DNA from: Strobilurus pachycystidiatus
Lineage: Eukaryota; Basidiomycota; Agaricomycetes; Agaricales; Physalacriaceae
Assembly (NCBI GenBank): GCA_019915135.1
Contig: JAHLMK010000013.1
Span: forward strand, 682,001 to 746,000
Direction: 5' to 3'
DNA: 64,000 bases
The notes beneath the pieces were generated by a model that saw only the letters and a list, made by a program, of their open reading frames with translations, made no database searches and was not told the DNA's origin. Positions 22,078 through 32,351 of this stretch are shown here, in pieces (the first letter of the stretch is position 1; each line of letters opens with the position of its first letter). The position numbers were made by a program, and so were the translations under genes.

Positions 22078-22084
22078 TTTTATA
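22078..22084 (-). promoter_or_regulatory. TATA box of the beta-barrel gene
   Basis: The minus strand reads CTTATAAAATTG, 50 bp before the ATG at 22028. Confidence 0.6.
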
Positions 22085-22449
22085 AGGATTTTGCAACGGT
22101 GACCGACCGAATAGCGGTGAAGCTGATGGGAACGCGTTGATGCGTGTCAGTATGGCAGCGCCTGTAGTTTTCGCTGCGATGACGAAGACAACGACAACGA
22201 ACGGTCTCCTTGAGCCCTGGGCCGTACTTGGTCCATAATTGAGGCAAAGGTGGTCCAGTAGGTGACAGCCTACTGGAGAAGTCAATACGCGATACTGTGA
22301 CGAGGGACAACAAAGTCATCGTAGCAGTCGGCACTGGCTTGTATTTCGACGGACGGCAACGTCGGAAGTCATCCCGTCCTGCGCATTGTTCAGACGCTCG
22401 GGTATATTACCACCGCCCGGCAAGCGAGGACGCGCGCATGTACGACTCG

Positions 22450-23160
22450 GCTATTCAATTGATATCTGTAGTCTCGGTCGGTGAGTCGATGAACTGTTAT
22501 AGAAACGAGGCTCTGCCTGATACGCGCGGACGTAGACCGTACCGCATTTCACCGTCTCGACGACGTCGGGGATCGCCCATTGCCAATTTCCTTTTTCCTT
22601 GGTGAAGTGATCGCGAACCGGATAGCTATGGGCCTTCAAGGCTACATACACTCAATTTGAGGTTTCGGAAGCTCATTAAGAAAGTCAGATGAGAAATATC
22701 GTTTGTATGGGTCGCTGGCATCATGGTCACCATGAATCGTAGCTCGTGGTGGAACATCCCAGTCATTTGGACCCTGCGTCATGAGTACACTTCGGTAGCA
22801 ACTAAAAACACGCTCGCAGATGAAAACACGCTCAGCCCTGCCTCACTATCCCAGTGCATTGATTGAGACGGAGAAACTGGGCTATTGGGGACCATCTGAC
22901 GATGGCAATTCATTGACTGCGCATATGACGAATCAACTCCCGGTTGATGAACAATTCATTCCACTTCACCTGCTTCAACGTTGAGGATCCTGTCATGATG
23001 ATCCGAACGTAGACTTGTATGACGAACGATTGTCCAGTCCTGGGTCGTTTTTGAGCCACGACTGTAAGTCGTGTTGTAAAAAGTCTGTCTTCGCTCTTCT
23101 GATCTTTTGCTGCTAGCGCTGCCGTAAGGCCGAGGCAACCAATCTTTGATGGCCAACTTG
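22450..23160 (-). other. Possible fragmentary minus-strand coding
   Basis: Two stretches read like protein on the minus strand: 22800-22690 (NDWDVPPRATIHGDHDASD, then SSDFLNELPKPQIE) and 22650-22450 (AHSYPVRDHFTKEKGNWQWA). Joining them needs an uncertain intron, and no start, stop or domain was recognised. It may be a gene remnant or part of a small gene. The rest of 22085-23188 shows nothing definite. Confidence 0.2.
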
Positions 23161-23188
23161 CCTCAACTTGCGCACCAGCATTCTGTAT

Positions 23189-23690
23189 CTATCCTATCCT
23201 GTCCTGGATCTGTAAAGATTTTAGGTGAGGAGAATTGATGAAGGAATAGAGGACTATACTTCAGCAAGAGTGCGCTCGGTCCCATCACCTTGAGCTCGAA
23301 TCAAGCTAAGCTGGGCCTGCATCTGATAATTGATTAAGCTGGGCTCGCACGGGAGCAAGCCAGGATGGTGCAGCAGCTATGCTGATGCTGGTATATGATT
23401 TAGTCACTGGCCAAGAAAGAAACACTCACCGGCTCCAACACGCGCGGCAATGATACAGTGCTCGTAATCGCCTGCTGCAGCGAGGTCCGCGTCCGAAGCT
23501 CGCTGGCCGCCACTCAACTCTCAATGACTTCGGTAAGCTGACAACGGCTCGTGATTGATTTCACACTCACGATTCGGTAGGAGCACGTTGACTTTATATG
23601 CCGCAACAACGTCGTCAAGCGCTGGTGAATCCGCTGGAGCCGGCGGGATGGGAATCCCGGCGTTATTGTCGGGCGGAACGAGAGCCTAGC
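23189..23690 (-). CDS. Small hypothetical protein (partial model)
   Basis: Three exons are traceable on the minus strand. The first, from about 23684 downward, encodes IPIPPAPADSPALDDVVAAY. The second encodes QLSGGQRASDADLAAAGDYE and CIIAARVGA. The third encodes QGDGTERTLAEIQDRIG followed by a stop at 23189. The junctions keep phase with GTGAGT donors. The first exon and start codon were not located; they should lie between 23690 and the divergent amidohydrolase gene at 23901. I do not recognise the family. Confidence 0.4.
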
Positions 23691-23900
23691 CTGCAGGTTG
23701 GGCGTTATGAGTGATGACAGTCGATCGCTCTATCGAACACGAGAGGCATGGTCTGGGCCAGGGCATGGTCGTCGTGGTATGAGTTTGGATCACACGTGGT
23801 CGCGATGGTCCCGGGGCTGCAAATTCAATGACCGGACCGGGTACCGGGGTAGCGCGCCGTCAAGCGCCGTTGGGTAACTCTCTCTTTATCTCCAACTACC

Positions 23901-25180
23901 ATGGCTGCGTCTAGGCTGCTCGTCGACGTGCACACTCACGTGTATCTACCGCGGTATGCGTCGCTGATGAGGTCAAGGGCGACCGTGCCGCGCATCATCC
24001 CATGGACTGGCAAGGATGGCCAACAGGAAGAACGGCTCCTCATCCTCGACCATGAGCCCAGCGGAGGGCGGCCCATCGGCGCACAGTACTGGGACAGAAA
24101 CGAAAAGATCAAATTTATGGATCTACACGGAATTGACGTGTCTGTTGTCAGGTTTGTACTAGCAATACCTCATGCTCAGCCTATGCTCAATCAGATATAT
24201 TTATCACAGCACCGCCAATCCGTGGCTCGACTTTCTTTCCCCTTCGCAGGCTCAGTCCATGGCTCTTGAGCTCAACGACGACCTGGAAGAATACTGTTCG
24301 ACCGGTCCCACGCTTTCCGCCCTCCAGATGAAGCGCCTATATGGCTTTGGCCTGCTCCCGCTTGTCCCCGACATTGAGGTCTCCTCCATCCTCGAAGCCA
24401 TCCAACAAATATCTAAGCTTCCGCATCTCAAAGGACTCATTATGGGTACACGTGGTATTGGCAATGGACTCGACGACGACGCGCTCGATCCCGTCTGGGC
24501 AGCGATCGAAGAGGCGGGCCTTGTCATCTTCCTCCACCCACATTACGGCGTGGACAACAGCGCATGGGGCGCCAAAGATAACGGACACGTACTCCCTCTT
24601 GCCCTCGGCTTCCCGTTCGAAACAACTGTCGTACGCACATCATCTCTGTGGCTCGGCTGAGCATCATATCTCACTTCGTTTTCAGGCCGCTACCAGGATG
24701 ATTATATCAGGCGTGTTTGACCGATTCCCCTCCCTTCGCCTCTTGCTTGCTCACTCCGGTGGTGCCCTTCCCCAACTATCCTCTCGTCTCGCTTCATGTA
24801 TCGACCACGACCCCGTCGTCGCGTCAAGGTTGAAGCATGACGCGCGATACTACGTGGGCAAGCTCTACCTCGACGCTGTTTCTTACGGTCCTGAAGAAAT
24901 GGGCTTCACGGCGGATGTCATATCGCGCGCGTCTCGCTACGACCCGCTGGGTTCATCTAACGCGCCTGCAGATAGGAAAGCAGGCAGCAAGCAAATGCTC
25001 TTTGGAACTGATCATCCGTTTTTTCCTCCCTTGGGGTCCACGGAAAAGTGGAAGAGTGTGGTAGAGAACTTGGAAGCTATTGACATGGTTCAAGGATGGG
25101 GTGATGTCGAGAAGGAAGGCGTGAGGGGCGGCAACGCGGCCGAGCTCTTTTCTCTGCGTGACATCGTGAGTCTTGAATAA
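23901..25180 (+). CDS. Amidohydrolase-2 family metal-dependent hydrolase/decarboxylase (ACMSD-like)
   Basis: Exons 23901-24151, 24210-24630 and 24686-25180 encode 388 aa in phase. Metal-ligand motifs appear in the usual order for this TIM-barrel family: VDVHTHVY (HxH) near residue 10, VIFLHPHYG in the middle, LLLAHSGGALPQL and GTDHPFF near the end. The closest group by layout is aminocarboxymuconate-semialdehyde decarboxylase and related aromatic-acid decarboxylases, which act in the cytosol. The exact substrate cannot be read from sequence. The C-terminal NAAELFSL segment is also typical. The length is a little above the family mean because of a loop after the first metal motif. Confidence 0.9.
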
Positions 25181-25701
25181 TGAAGGTACTTTGTTCAGTC
25201 GACTGTTTTGTTTAAAGGTCCCCTAACTTCGGACACTATGTCAGAAGATAACCTCCTTGTGCACAAGCAGATGCTTATGAACCAATGAACCTGGTGATGT
25301 TCCGCTACCGCGACATATACCCTATATATCCACGCCTTCCTTGCCGTGTTGTGGCGGTACCCTTCTTCGACTTCTCTGCGCCTCTCGATGGTATCAATTA
25401 CGCGCTCGGTAACTCGTCAAGAGTCCGCAACACAGTGACATCGAAGCCTAGTGTCATTCGAAAAGTACAGATGCCATGAATCTCACTCGAATCGAGCCTT
25501 GCTTGTCGCATGCTCCATTGACATCCGCTCGTTTCGCCTACTAACAGACCCATCGCGGCGAGCTGCTTCAATGCCAATCAGCACTCAGCCTAAGCAGTTC
25601 CTTGGTCTTCGACGGGACCTGACATTGACAACTGACACCTTTTTGGGGAGGGAGGTGGGCTTGTCATCGCGGCCTTCTCGGGCTCTCGTCTCGACCTGTG
25701 G

Positions 25702-25709
25702 TATATAAG
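25702..25709 (+). promoter_or_regulatory. TATA box of the peroxygenase-like gene
   Basis: TATATAAG, 48 bp upstream of the ATG at 25757. Confidence 0.6.
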
Positions 25710-25756
25710 GCCCTCGACTTTTCGTGTCTGCTCGTGAGTCCTTCTCTCTCCTTGCT

Positions 25757-27385
25757 ATGCCCGTCCCGCGCTGCATGTTTATCTGCTTTGTAGCCGCCTT
25801 TCTCTTCCTCCTATATTCGTTGTCCCTCGCGCATCCTCACTCTCGCGGAACGCTAGACGCCTGTCCGTTTGCGAAACGCGCCAACACCACTGCAAAGAAC
25901 GAGTATACTTTCGATCCAAGGCAGCTCATTGACGTTACCGGAAAACACGCCTAAGTATCGTCCGCCTTCTAGAGGCGATCTTCGTGGTCCTTGTCCAGGT
26001 TGGCAGAATCAGAGTCGTTGTTCGGTTGAATGCTAACCATCGATGATAGGTCTGAACGCCCTAGCGAACCATGGTGTGCGTACGCTCCATCCCTCATCGT
26101 GTCCATTTCCCTCATCTGCGACTGCATAGTACTTGGATCGCTCAGGTGTCACGGACTTGCTCGAGTCGTTCGGTGCGGTAAACGAAGTGTTCAATATGGG
26201 ACTCGACGTTGCGGCCTTCCTCGCGGCGTACTCGGTTATTTTCGTCGGCGATCCAATCACACTCCAATGGTCCATAGGTGGCCCCCCGCCGCCCAGCCTC
26301 ATCTCAGGACTGCTTCATCGTCCGAGGGGCCTGAGCGGTAGTCACAATAAATTCGAAGGAGACTCCTCTATCACTCGGGCTGACGCCTATCTGCGGAAAG
26401 GTGATTCGACTACCCTGGACATGACCTTCTTCATGGAAATGTATAATCTTCCTGGTATGCCCTTTATTTCTCGTTGACATTATTCCTCCTCCTCATTGGA
26501 CCTCCATTATCATCAGGCGCCGAAAAGAGTCTCACCTACGAGATGATGAAGGATTTTCGACCTGCTCGGTTCGAACACTCTGTGCAGAACAATCCCCACT
26601 TTTTCTATCCTCCGATTGCTGGCGAGTTTGTTTCCCCAGTCTCGCCTCAGGTCTTATTAAAGAAGCATGACAGGACTTCTTACATCGACCCTCACCTTTC
26701 CCTTGGTCCCAGCGTTGATGAGTAACTACTCGGAACAAGGTCCCATCCTGGATCGTCACACTCTATGCTCCTTCTTTGGTGTCAGGTCTGTCCACCCTCC
26801 GCCTTCACGGCAAGACTTACCCAAAAGGACCTTAGTGACAATCTCACGACCATGCCCGGGCATGAACGCATCCCCGAAAACTGGTACAGGCGTCCAGATC
26901 AGTACACTATCGCGCTTGCCCTATCGCAAGCCATTCCACTCTATTTGGAGTATCCAGAAACTTTCGCTGTCGGTGGGAATGTGCGTATCATTCGTTGTTC
27001 GACTCAACGAATGGTCAAATATATGACATTACTAGACGGGAACCGTCAACAGCTTTGCGGGGATCGATCTTGGGGACCTCACAGGAGGGGTGTATAACCT
27101 CGAGAAGCTGCTGGAGGGAAACAACATGGCGTGCTTTGCGTAAGTCCGAGAGTTGGTTCTACAACGGGCATCAGGTGACTCTAACGCCCTCTCAGATATC
27201 AAAGCCTCATCTCCCTCGCGCCCGATATCCTGCTAGGCGTGGTCAATAAAGTAGCCGCGATTTTGGGCATTGTTACGAAATACGTTACGCCGCACTTCGA
27301 AGGGCTTGGGTGCCCTGAGTTGCAATTGACGCAGTGGGACACAAGTGTCTTTGACAAGTTTCCTGGATACTCTGACAAGTTTTGA
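25757..27385 (+). pseudogene. Heme-thiolate peroxidase/peroxygenase-like gene with an apparent frameshift
   Basis: A signal peptide (CFVAAFLFLLYSLSLAHP) precedes the family core. GPCPGLNALANHG carries the proximal Cys that ligates heme (across the 25999-26049 intron), FEGDSSITRAD is the distal EGD-type acid motif, and GHERIPENWYRRP and later blocks follow. Exon order is about 25757-25998, 26050-26075, 26130-26454, 26517 onward, with further introns to the stop at 27385. The first exon cannot be translated through: a TAA at 25952-25954 interrupts DVTGKHA, and the downstream frame (RPPSRGDLRG) resumes after what looks like 4 extra bases (AGTA). No intron explains it. It is a recent pseudogene or a local sequence error. 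One central intron (about 26605-26642) is also unusually short. Confidence 0.7.
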
Positions 27386-27495
27386 TCAGATGATTACTCG
27401 TATAACATTTTGTTCATGCAGATGTTCGTAAGATACTGTGATTAGGATTACTATGTAGGCTGATGTTCGTTAAATAATTTTATACAGATTCAAGG

Positions 27496-28832
27496 TCAAC
27501 GTTCAGCGCTTGAACTATACTTGCTAATTGTATCAACTGTGCGGCGTCGGATTTTCCCTGCCAGCCTCGTTAGCCTCGTCACAGTGCTGGCTGGCAATGT
27601 TTTCGACGGCTGCAGAGTCCGCTCATCCAAGTCATCCTTGCGTCGAGTATGTTTCATCCATCCGAAGGAAAGACTGTTCTGGAAAGCCTCTTCCAGTAGG
27701 ATTTGTAACCTTGTCAGACCCGAGAATATGAAGTTTCGATCCGCGTAATCATTGTGAGGTGTCTGCGAGGAAGTTTTTTATGATCAAAAGGTATACTGGA
27801 GGGAAAGAGAGTCCTACCGTGGACTGAGACTCATTCTCTCCATCAATAGAAGCAATCTCCTGTTGAGGAGAGTCGAAGAGTGTAGCTGAGTCGCTACTGT
27901 CAAGTTCAGCCTCTGCATGACGAATACCGTCGAAGATGACTCCCCCGGCGGGGCCCATGCTTGCGAAGAGACAAGCTTCAGGGAACGATGTGGACACGGA
28001 TTTTTGCACCAGTGGATGTGATGGCTGCACGGCCGGCTGCCAGACGGCTAACACGGGTGGTGCAATAGAGTCATTCAAGTTGACATTCCCAGGAATGACA
28101 TTAGGCGACTGATTCCTGGGAAGATTTCTGGAAAGCGACTGGTACCAATCCTTGAAAGACTTCGTTTCAGAATGGGACAAAGAAACTGCCAAAACACATA
28201 TGTACCTCAAATTCCTCATAGAGTCTCTGCCTCAAGCCTGTATCCTCGCTCATGTCAGTGATCCATCTTGCATAACGTCTTTCGGTGAATGCAATGAGGT
28301 TGTCGAAGCTTTCTTTACTGAGGCTGTCTGGATGTTTTGCGTTATGCCACAAGAGCAAGGAACCTGAATTGGTTGTATACCGTGAGCCAATAATCCACGA
28401 ATCCGGGTCCTGTCTATATGACTGATCCACGGAATGAGTGAATGCTACAGAGGGAGGCGGGCTGAACTGGGCGTTCGGCGGTATGGAATGTGTGTTGGCA
28501 CCGGTGGGGATGATGAATCGATGAAGAATCGTCGGCAGTTCCGTATACTTCGTTTTGTTGAAAGTGGCCATAGCGCATATGATCGTCGAGCAGATATGTA
28601 CGCATGGTCAACATTGGTCAAACAAGTATGCTGCTCCGGCAGGTGCCAGCCTGCCGTCCTCGCCAAAGATAAAAGATGCACGAGCTCTGAGTTGCAGAGG
28701 GCCAATATCTGTTGTCACAGGATGTTCTCTCGCTGGGTCCAGAATGGAGCAGACAGCGTGCAGGATAGAGTCGCGAGTGCCATAGATCGAGGCAGGTGTG
28801 AGAAAAACAGGCCTTGCTGGGGAGGATGACAT
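27496..28832 (-). CDS. Hypothetical protein
   Basis: Coding runs on the minus strand from the ATG at 28832 (MSSSPARPVFLTPASIYG) through a region with RRYARWITDMSEDTGLRQRL. An intron at about 28197-28149 joins EEFE to DWYQSLSRNLPRN. Another at about 27805-27751 joins a Ser/Gln-rich part to LTRLQILLEEAFQNSLS and a basic tail ending near 27496. The first intron (around 28625-28560) is not resolved because two frames look plausible. No signal peptide, membrane segment or known domain is visible. It ends 110 bp from the peroxygenase-like gene, tail to tail. Confidence 0.5.
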
Positions 28833-30352
28833 GACAGAGAGCACGACGAGGCTTGAGAGGTTCGAACTAGAGTGTTGTCCAGGTGTATATATACGGGACA
28901 TTTTGGGCTTTGTGCTCGATGTAGAGATTAGTTTTAGGTGCACGAGGCGTATGTTGAGATAGCGCTTGTGAGAATTGACTGTGGCAAAAACAATGAACGC
29001 CAAACGAAGGCAAGAGAACATGATGGTGGGAAGGAAGTCGCGAAGGCATTGCTACGCGCGACACTTACGTACACGCGTTTCCTTGGTGTATTACTCTGGA
29101 CCTATACATTTCTGAACTAGTTCGTCACCATGACACTGTCACTTTCTCTCATGTTAGCTCTTTCCTGCCTGCTATTGTTTCTTTTCGTCAAATGTGTGCC
29201 GAATCCATGGATTACGAGGTATCAGTGTGTCGACTGTGTCTTCGGTTTTTTTGTCTGTCTGAGGGAGACGAATAAGACAATGGTTTTGACACAGCCTTCG
29301 GGGCAGGTCATTTTCAATTGTCCCGTCACAGTTTCTATCACTTTTGTCTGGGTCTTTGTTGTCCACTCCTACCTCACTCTCCATACACCTGGTAGAACAC
29401 TCCTCTCATATTCTATTATCTCTCAACACCTCACCAAATTTTCCGACAATGTCTGATCCCCTTCCGTCACCAGCAGACAATATGCTGGTGTGTCCCTGTC
29501 CTTCCCCAGAGCCTCCACCCCAAAGTTTGAGAACCTGTCAGCGCTAACAAGCCTTTTCCTTGGCCGACTGCTTACATGTGACTCGATCGACTGTCATCGA
29601 GTTGGCGTTAATACTGGGAGTGGTTCGAGTCTATCTGTAGGTATGGGTATAACTTTGGATCATTATCTTGACTTGGTGGATGGCGACAAGCCATGAAGTG
29701 ACTGACACGTAAGATGTGCGAATGTTGCTTGTCCTTCTAACCCAATGCCCGGTTGCTTTGCAGATGAATGTCGAACGTCGAAAGAGGCGCAGTGACGGCA
29801 AATTGAGGAACGAGGCTTGGGCCGATATCGCCGATACCTGCTTGTCCCGAACCATCACTCTTTCAATGCACTCCTTCACCCATCATCTGTTCATGGCACG
29901 ACCGGGATCCTGCCGGCGTAGAAAAATATTGGACACGTTTGTAGAGCGTAGTCTCTTTCGAGAATCGACGGCGCAACACGGGTCCGGGGGGTATTTCGAA
30001 TCGCAAATGGAATAATCAACTGGTGCGTCGCTCAACGCCTCGGATTGCCTTCCTGGTCCATTTTTATCGCAGACTAATCCAAGGGAACTGTAGCGAGCCT
30101 AGGAGTCAATGCGCCAACTTTCTTGACACCGCCTATTATAATATGCGGGGCCAGTCATGGCGACGACCGCTGATCCCCAGACGAGAATGGCGCGCTCATG
30201 AAATGCGATGGCAACTGTGATGCAGATTGCCGTGCTCGGTGATACGCATGATGTGCCCTACCGTTTAAAAGTGATCCTCTGGAGGAAGACAATGCTCAGA
30301 GAACCTGGTGTTCACTCAAATACCGCTGGACGGCCCATCTATCAATTCAATC
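28833..30352. other. Intergenic region with weak coding hints
   Basis: Plus-strand frames at 29130-29456 (a hydrophobic leader LSLSLMLALSCLLLFLFVKC) and 29449-29700 are open, but no coherent spliced model or domain emerges. The stretch 29760-29880 (NVERRKRRSDGKLRNEAWAD) is also protein-like in isolation. This could be a small lineage-specific gene; I cannot support one. Confidence 0.3.
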
Positions 30353-32169
30353 ATGTATCCTCGTCTCATCGCTCTCATCATTCTCGCCGTCAATGCGGCG
30401 ACAGTGATGTCCCTTCCCAATCCCGACTCTGGGGGCGGGGCTAATGTATGTGAATTTCGCTCTAAACTATGCTCCTTGCTGACATATCTTAGTTGGTCGA
30501 CCGCGCAAAGAAAACAAATTCAGGCAACACCCATGCTGGCACTGGCACCGGAGGGACCAATTCTGGGTCCGGAGGGACCAACTCTGGCACTCACTCTGGC
30601 ACGGGAGGGACTAACTCTGGCACCCACTCTGGCACCGGAGGGACCAACACCGGGGGCAGCCAAGGAGGCGTAAGTCAGCCGGCACTGCGTAGACTTCGAT
30701 CCGAGATTGACCCCGTTTTGTCAGAATCAACAATGTACTGCTCTCAAGAGTACACTCGAGGCAACCAAGGTCACGCCCGTGAATGGACCGTCTCTCTGTG
30801 GCGTGGCTATCACTCGACCTGCGGTTACCGTGTGCAAGTCCAAGTATAGTGGCTCTACGGACGCGAAGAATAGCAAGCGAGTTAGTAGTGTTGACTTTTC
30901 AAGCCATGACCTACCTCTGATACACGCATTCTCCAGGCTTTGAAGTCGAAGTCGAAATCTGGATCCCATTCCACCACTCACGGTGGTAAAACGAAGTCGA
31001 AATCTGGCTCTTCTTCATCCGATTCCCCCACTCATGGCCATGGAGCGAGCGATGGCGGCTCGTACACCCCCATGACCAACTCGGACAGGCAGAACTCGCG
31101 CTTGAAGGGTCTTCTCACCAAGTCCAAAAGCGGTGTCACCGGCAGCCAGGTTTGCGGTATGTCCTTCTTTACGATTGGTAGGCAACCTGATTTGACTTCA
31201 TTTACGAAAGACTACGCTGTCGATCCTGTCATCCTCGAGAAGGTTTTGTACGACAGCATGATCTGTCAAACCCTCGACTCGTTTGCACAGCAAATCTCGA
31301 CCAAATCGAACAACGTCAAGGCGGCGTGGCTCAAGAGCACCATCGCGTTGATCAACAACCCGAAGAAGAACCTGTGGTCCGTTCCGACGACGCTTTTCGA
31401 TGCGGTATGCTCACAACTCGCATCATTCATACGCCTACATCAACTATTGTACTCGCTGTCATAGAAATTGGACCAAACCACCGAGATCCTCAAGGGCACA
31501 AAGTCGGGACCAGTTTCAAGAATTGAGTCAAGAATCGAGCAACAGCCATCATCCGAAGTGCACAGCTACTTGACAGACAAGAAGGTCGCCGCTAGCATCG
31601 ACAACTTTTCCAGGTCGTTCAAGGAGGTCGTCTGGGGTGCTGTCTCGAAGGCGGCGAAGGACGCTTCGGCCTGCGCGGCTACTCCTGCTAAGAAGAAGAA
31701 GATCACTGACCGGATTGTGAGTCCTACCGTGTTATCAGCTTGTAGGATGGTATTGAAGGGAGTTCAGGCTATGCTGAAGAAGACGAAAGGCGGCGCGTTG
31801 AAGGTTATTCCTGCTGGTGTCAAGCATTATACAGCGGAGATTGCTGGGACGGCGGCGACGGATGGAGGTGAAGGCGGCGAGAATGGCGATGACGATGGCG
31901 GCGACAACAGCGATGACGGTGGCGACACTGGCGACGATGGGAGTGGCGACACTGGCGACGATGGGAGTGGCGACACTGGCGACGATGGGAGTGGCGACAC
32001 TGGCGACGATGGGAGTGGCGACACTGGCGACGATGGGAGTGACAACAGCGACGATGGCGGTGACAACGACGACGATGGAAGCGATAATGGGGATGACGAT
32101 GACGGTGGAGACGGCGATGATGGCGGAGATGGGGACGACGATAGTACTGACGGCGGACTGGTATCATAG
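30353..32169 (+). CDS. Secreted Gly/Thr-rich protein with an acidic repeat tail
   Basis: Exons 30353-30445, 30493-30669, 30725-30880, 30937-31404 and 31465-32169 stay in phase. An N-terminal signal peptide (PRLIALIILAVNAATVMS) is followed by a GTGGTNSGTHSG repeat region, a Cys-containing domain (QQCTALKSTLE...SLCGVAITRP...VCKSK), a KSKSGS-type basic linker, and a helical domain with DPVILEKVLYDSMICQTLD and SFKEVVWGAVSKAAKDASAC. The C-terminus is an Asp/Gly tail encoded by a 24-bp minisatellite. A GTATGT...AAAG stretch at about 31157-31210 is 54 nt and in frame, so it may be an optional intron. It is probably wall-associated or extracellular. No family recognised. Confidence 0.75.
31921..32040 (+). 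repeat. Coding minisatellite, five perfect 24-bp units
   Basis: Five identical 24-bp units encode five copies of the octapeptide GDTGDDGS, flanked by degenerate Asp/Gly-rich repeats. Perfect identity suggests recent expansion and probable length variation between strains. Confidence 0.95.
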
Positions 32170-32351
32170 TCTCGTACGTGGTTCAAAGCCTTATCAATTA
32201 CCACAATACAGTTATTGTTCACGATTGGAAAGGTACATATACAATAAAACGACGTTTCGACACATTATGACCGTTGTATGAATTGAAAGACGCCAAAGCG
32301 CTACAACGACTATCATCATGAATACGCTCAAGAGGCTGGCTGTGGGATAGG

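Noticed and set aside
31718..31746. GTGAGT...TAG stretch of 29 nt inside the secreted repeat protein
   Set aside because: Too short for a spliceosomal intron; the frame reads through it without loss.
31821..32222. Minus-strand His/Arg-rich and Ser/Pro-rich frames over the minisatellite
   Set aside because: They are alternative readings of the 24-bp repeat; the plus-strand frame continues an intact upstream protein.
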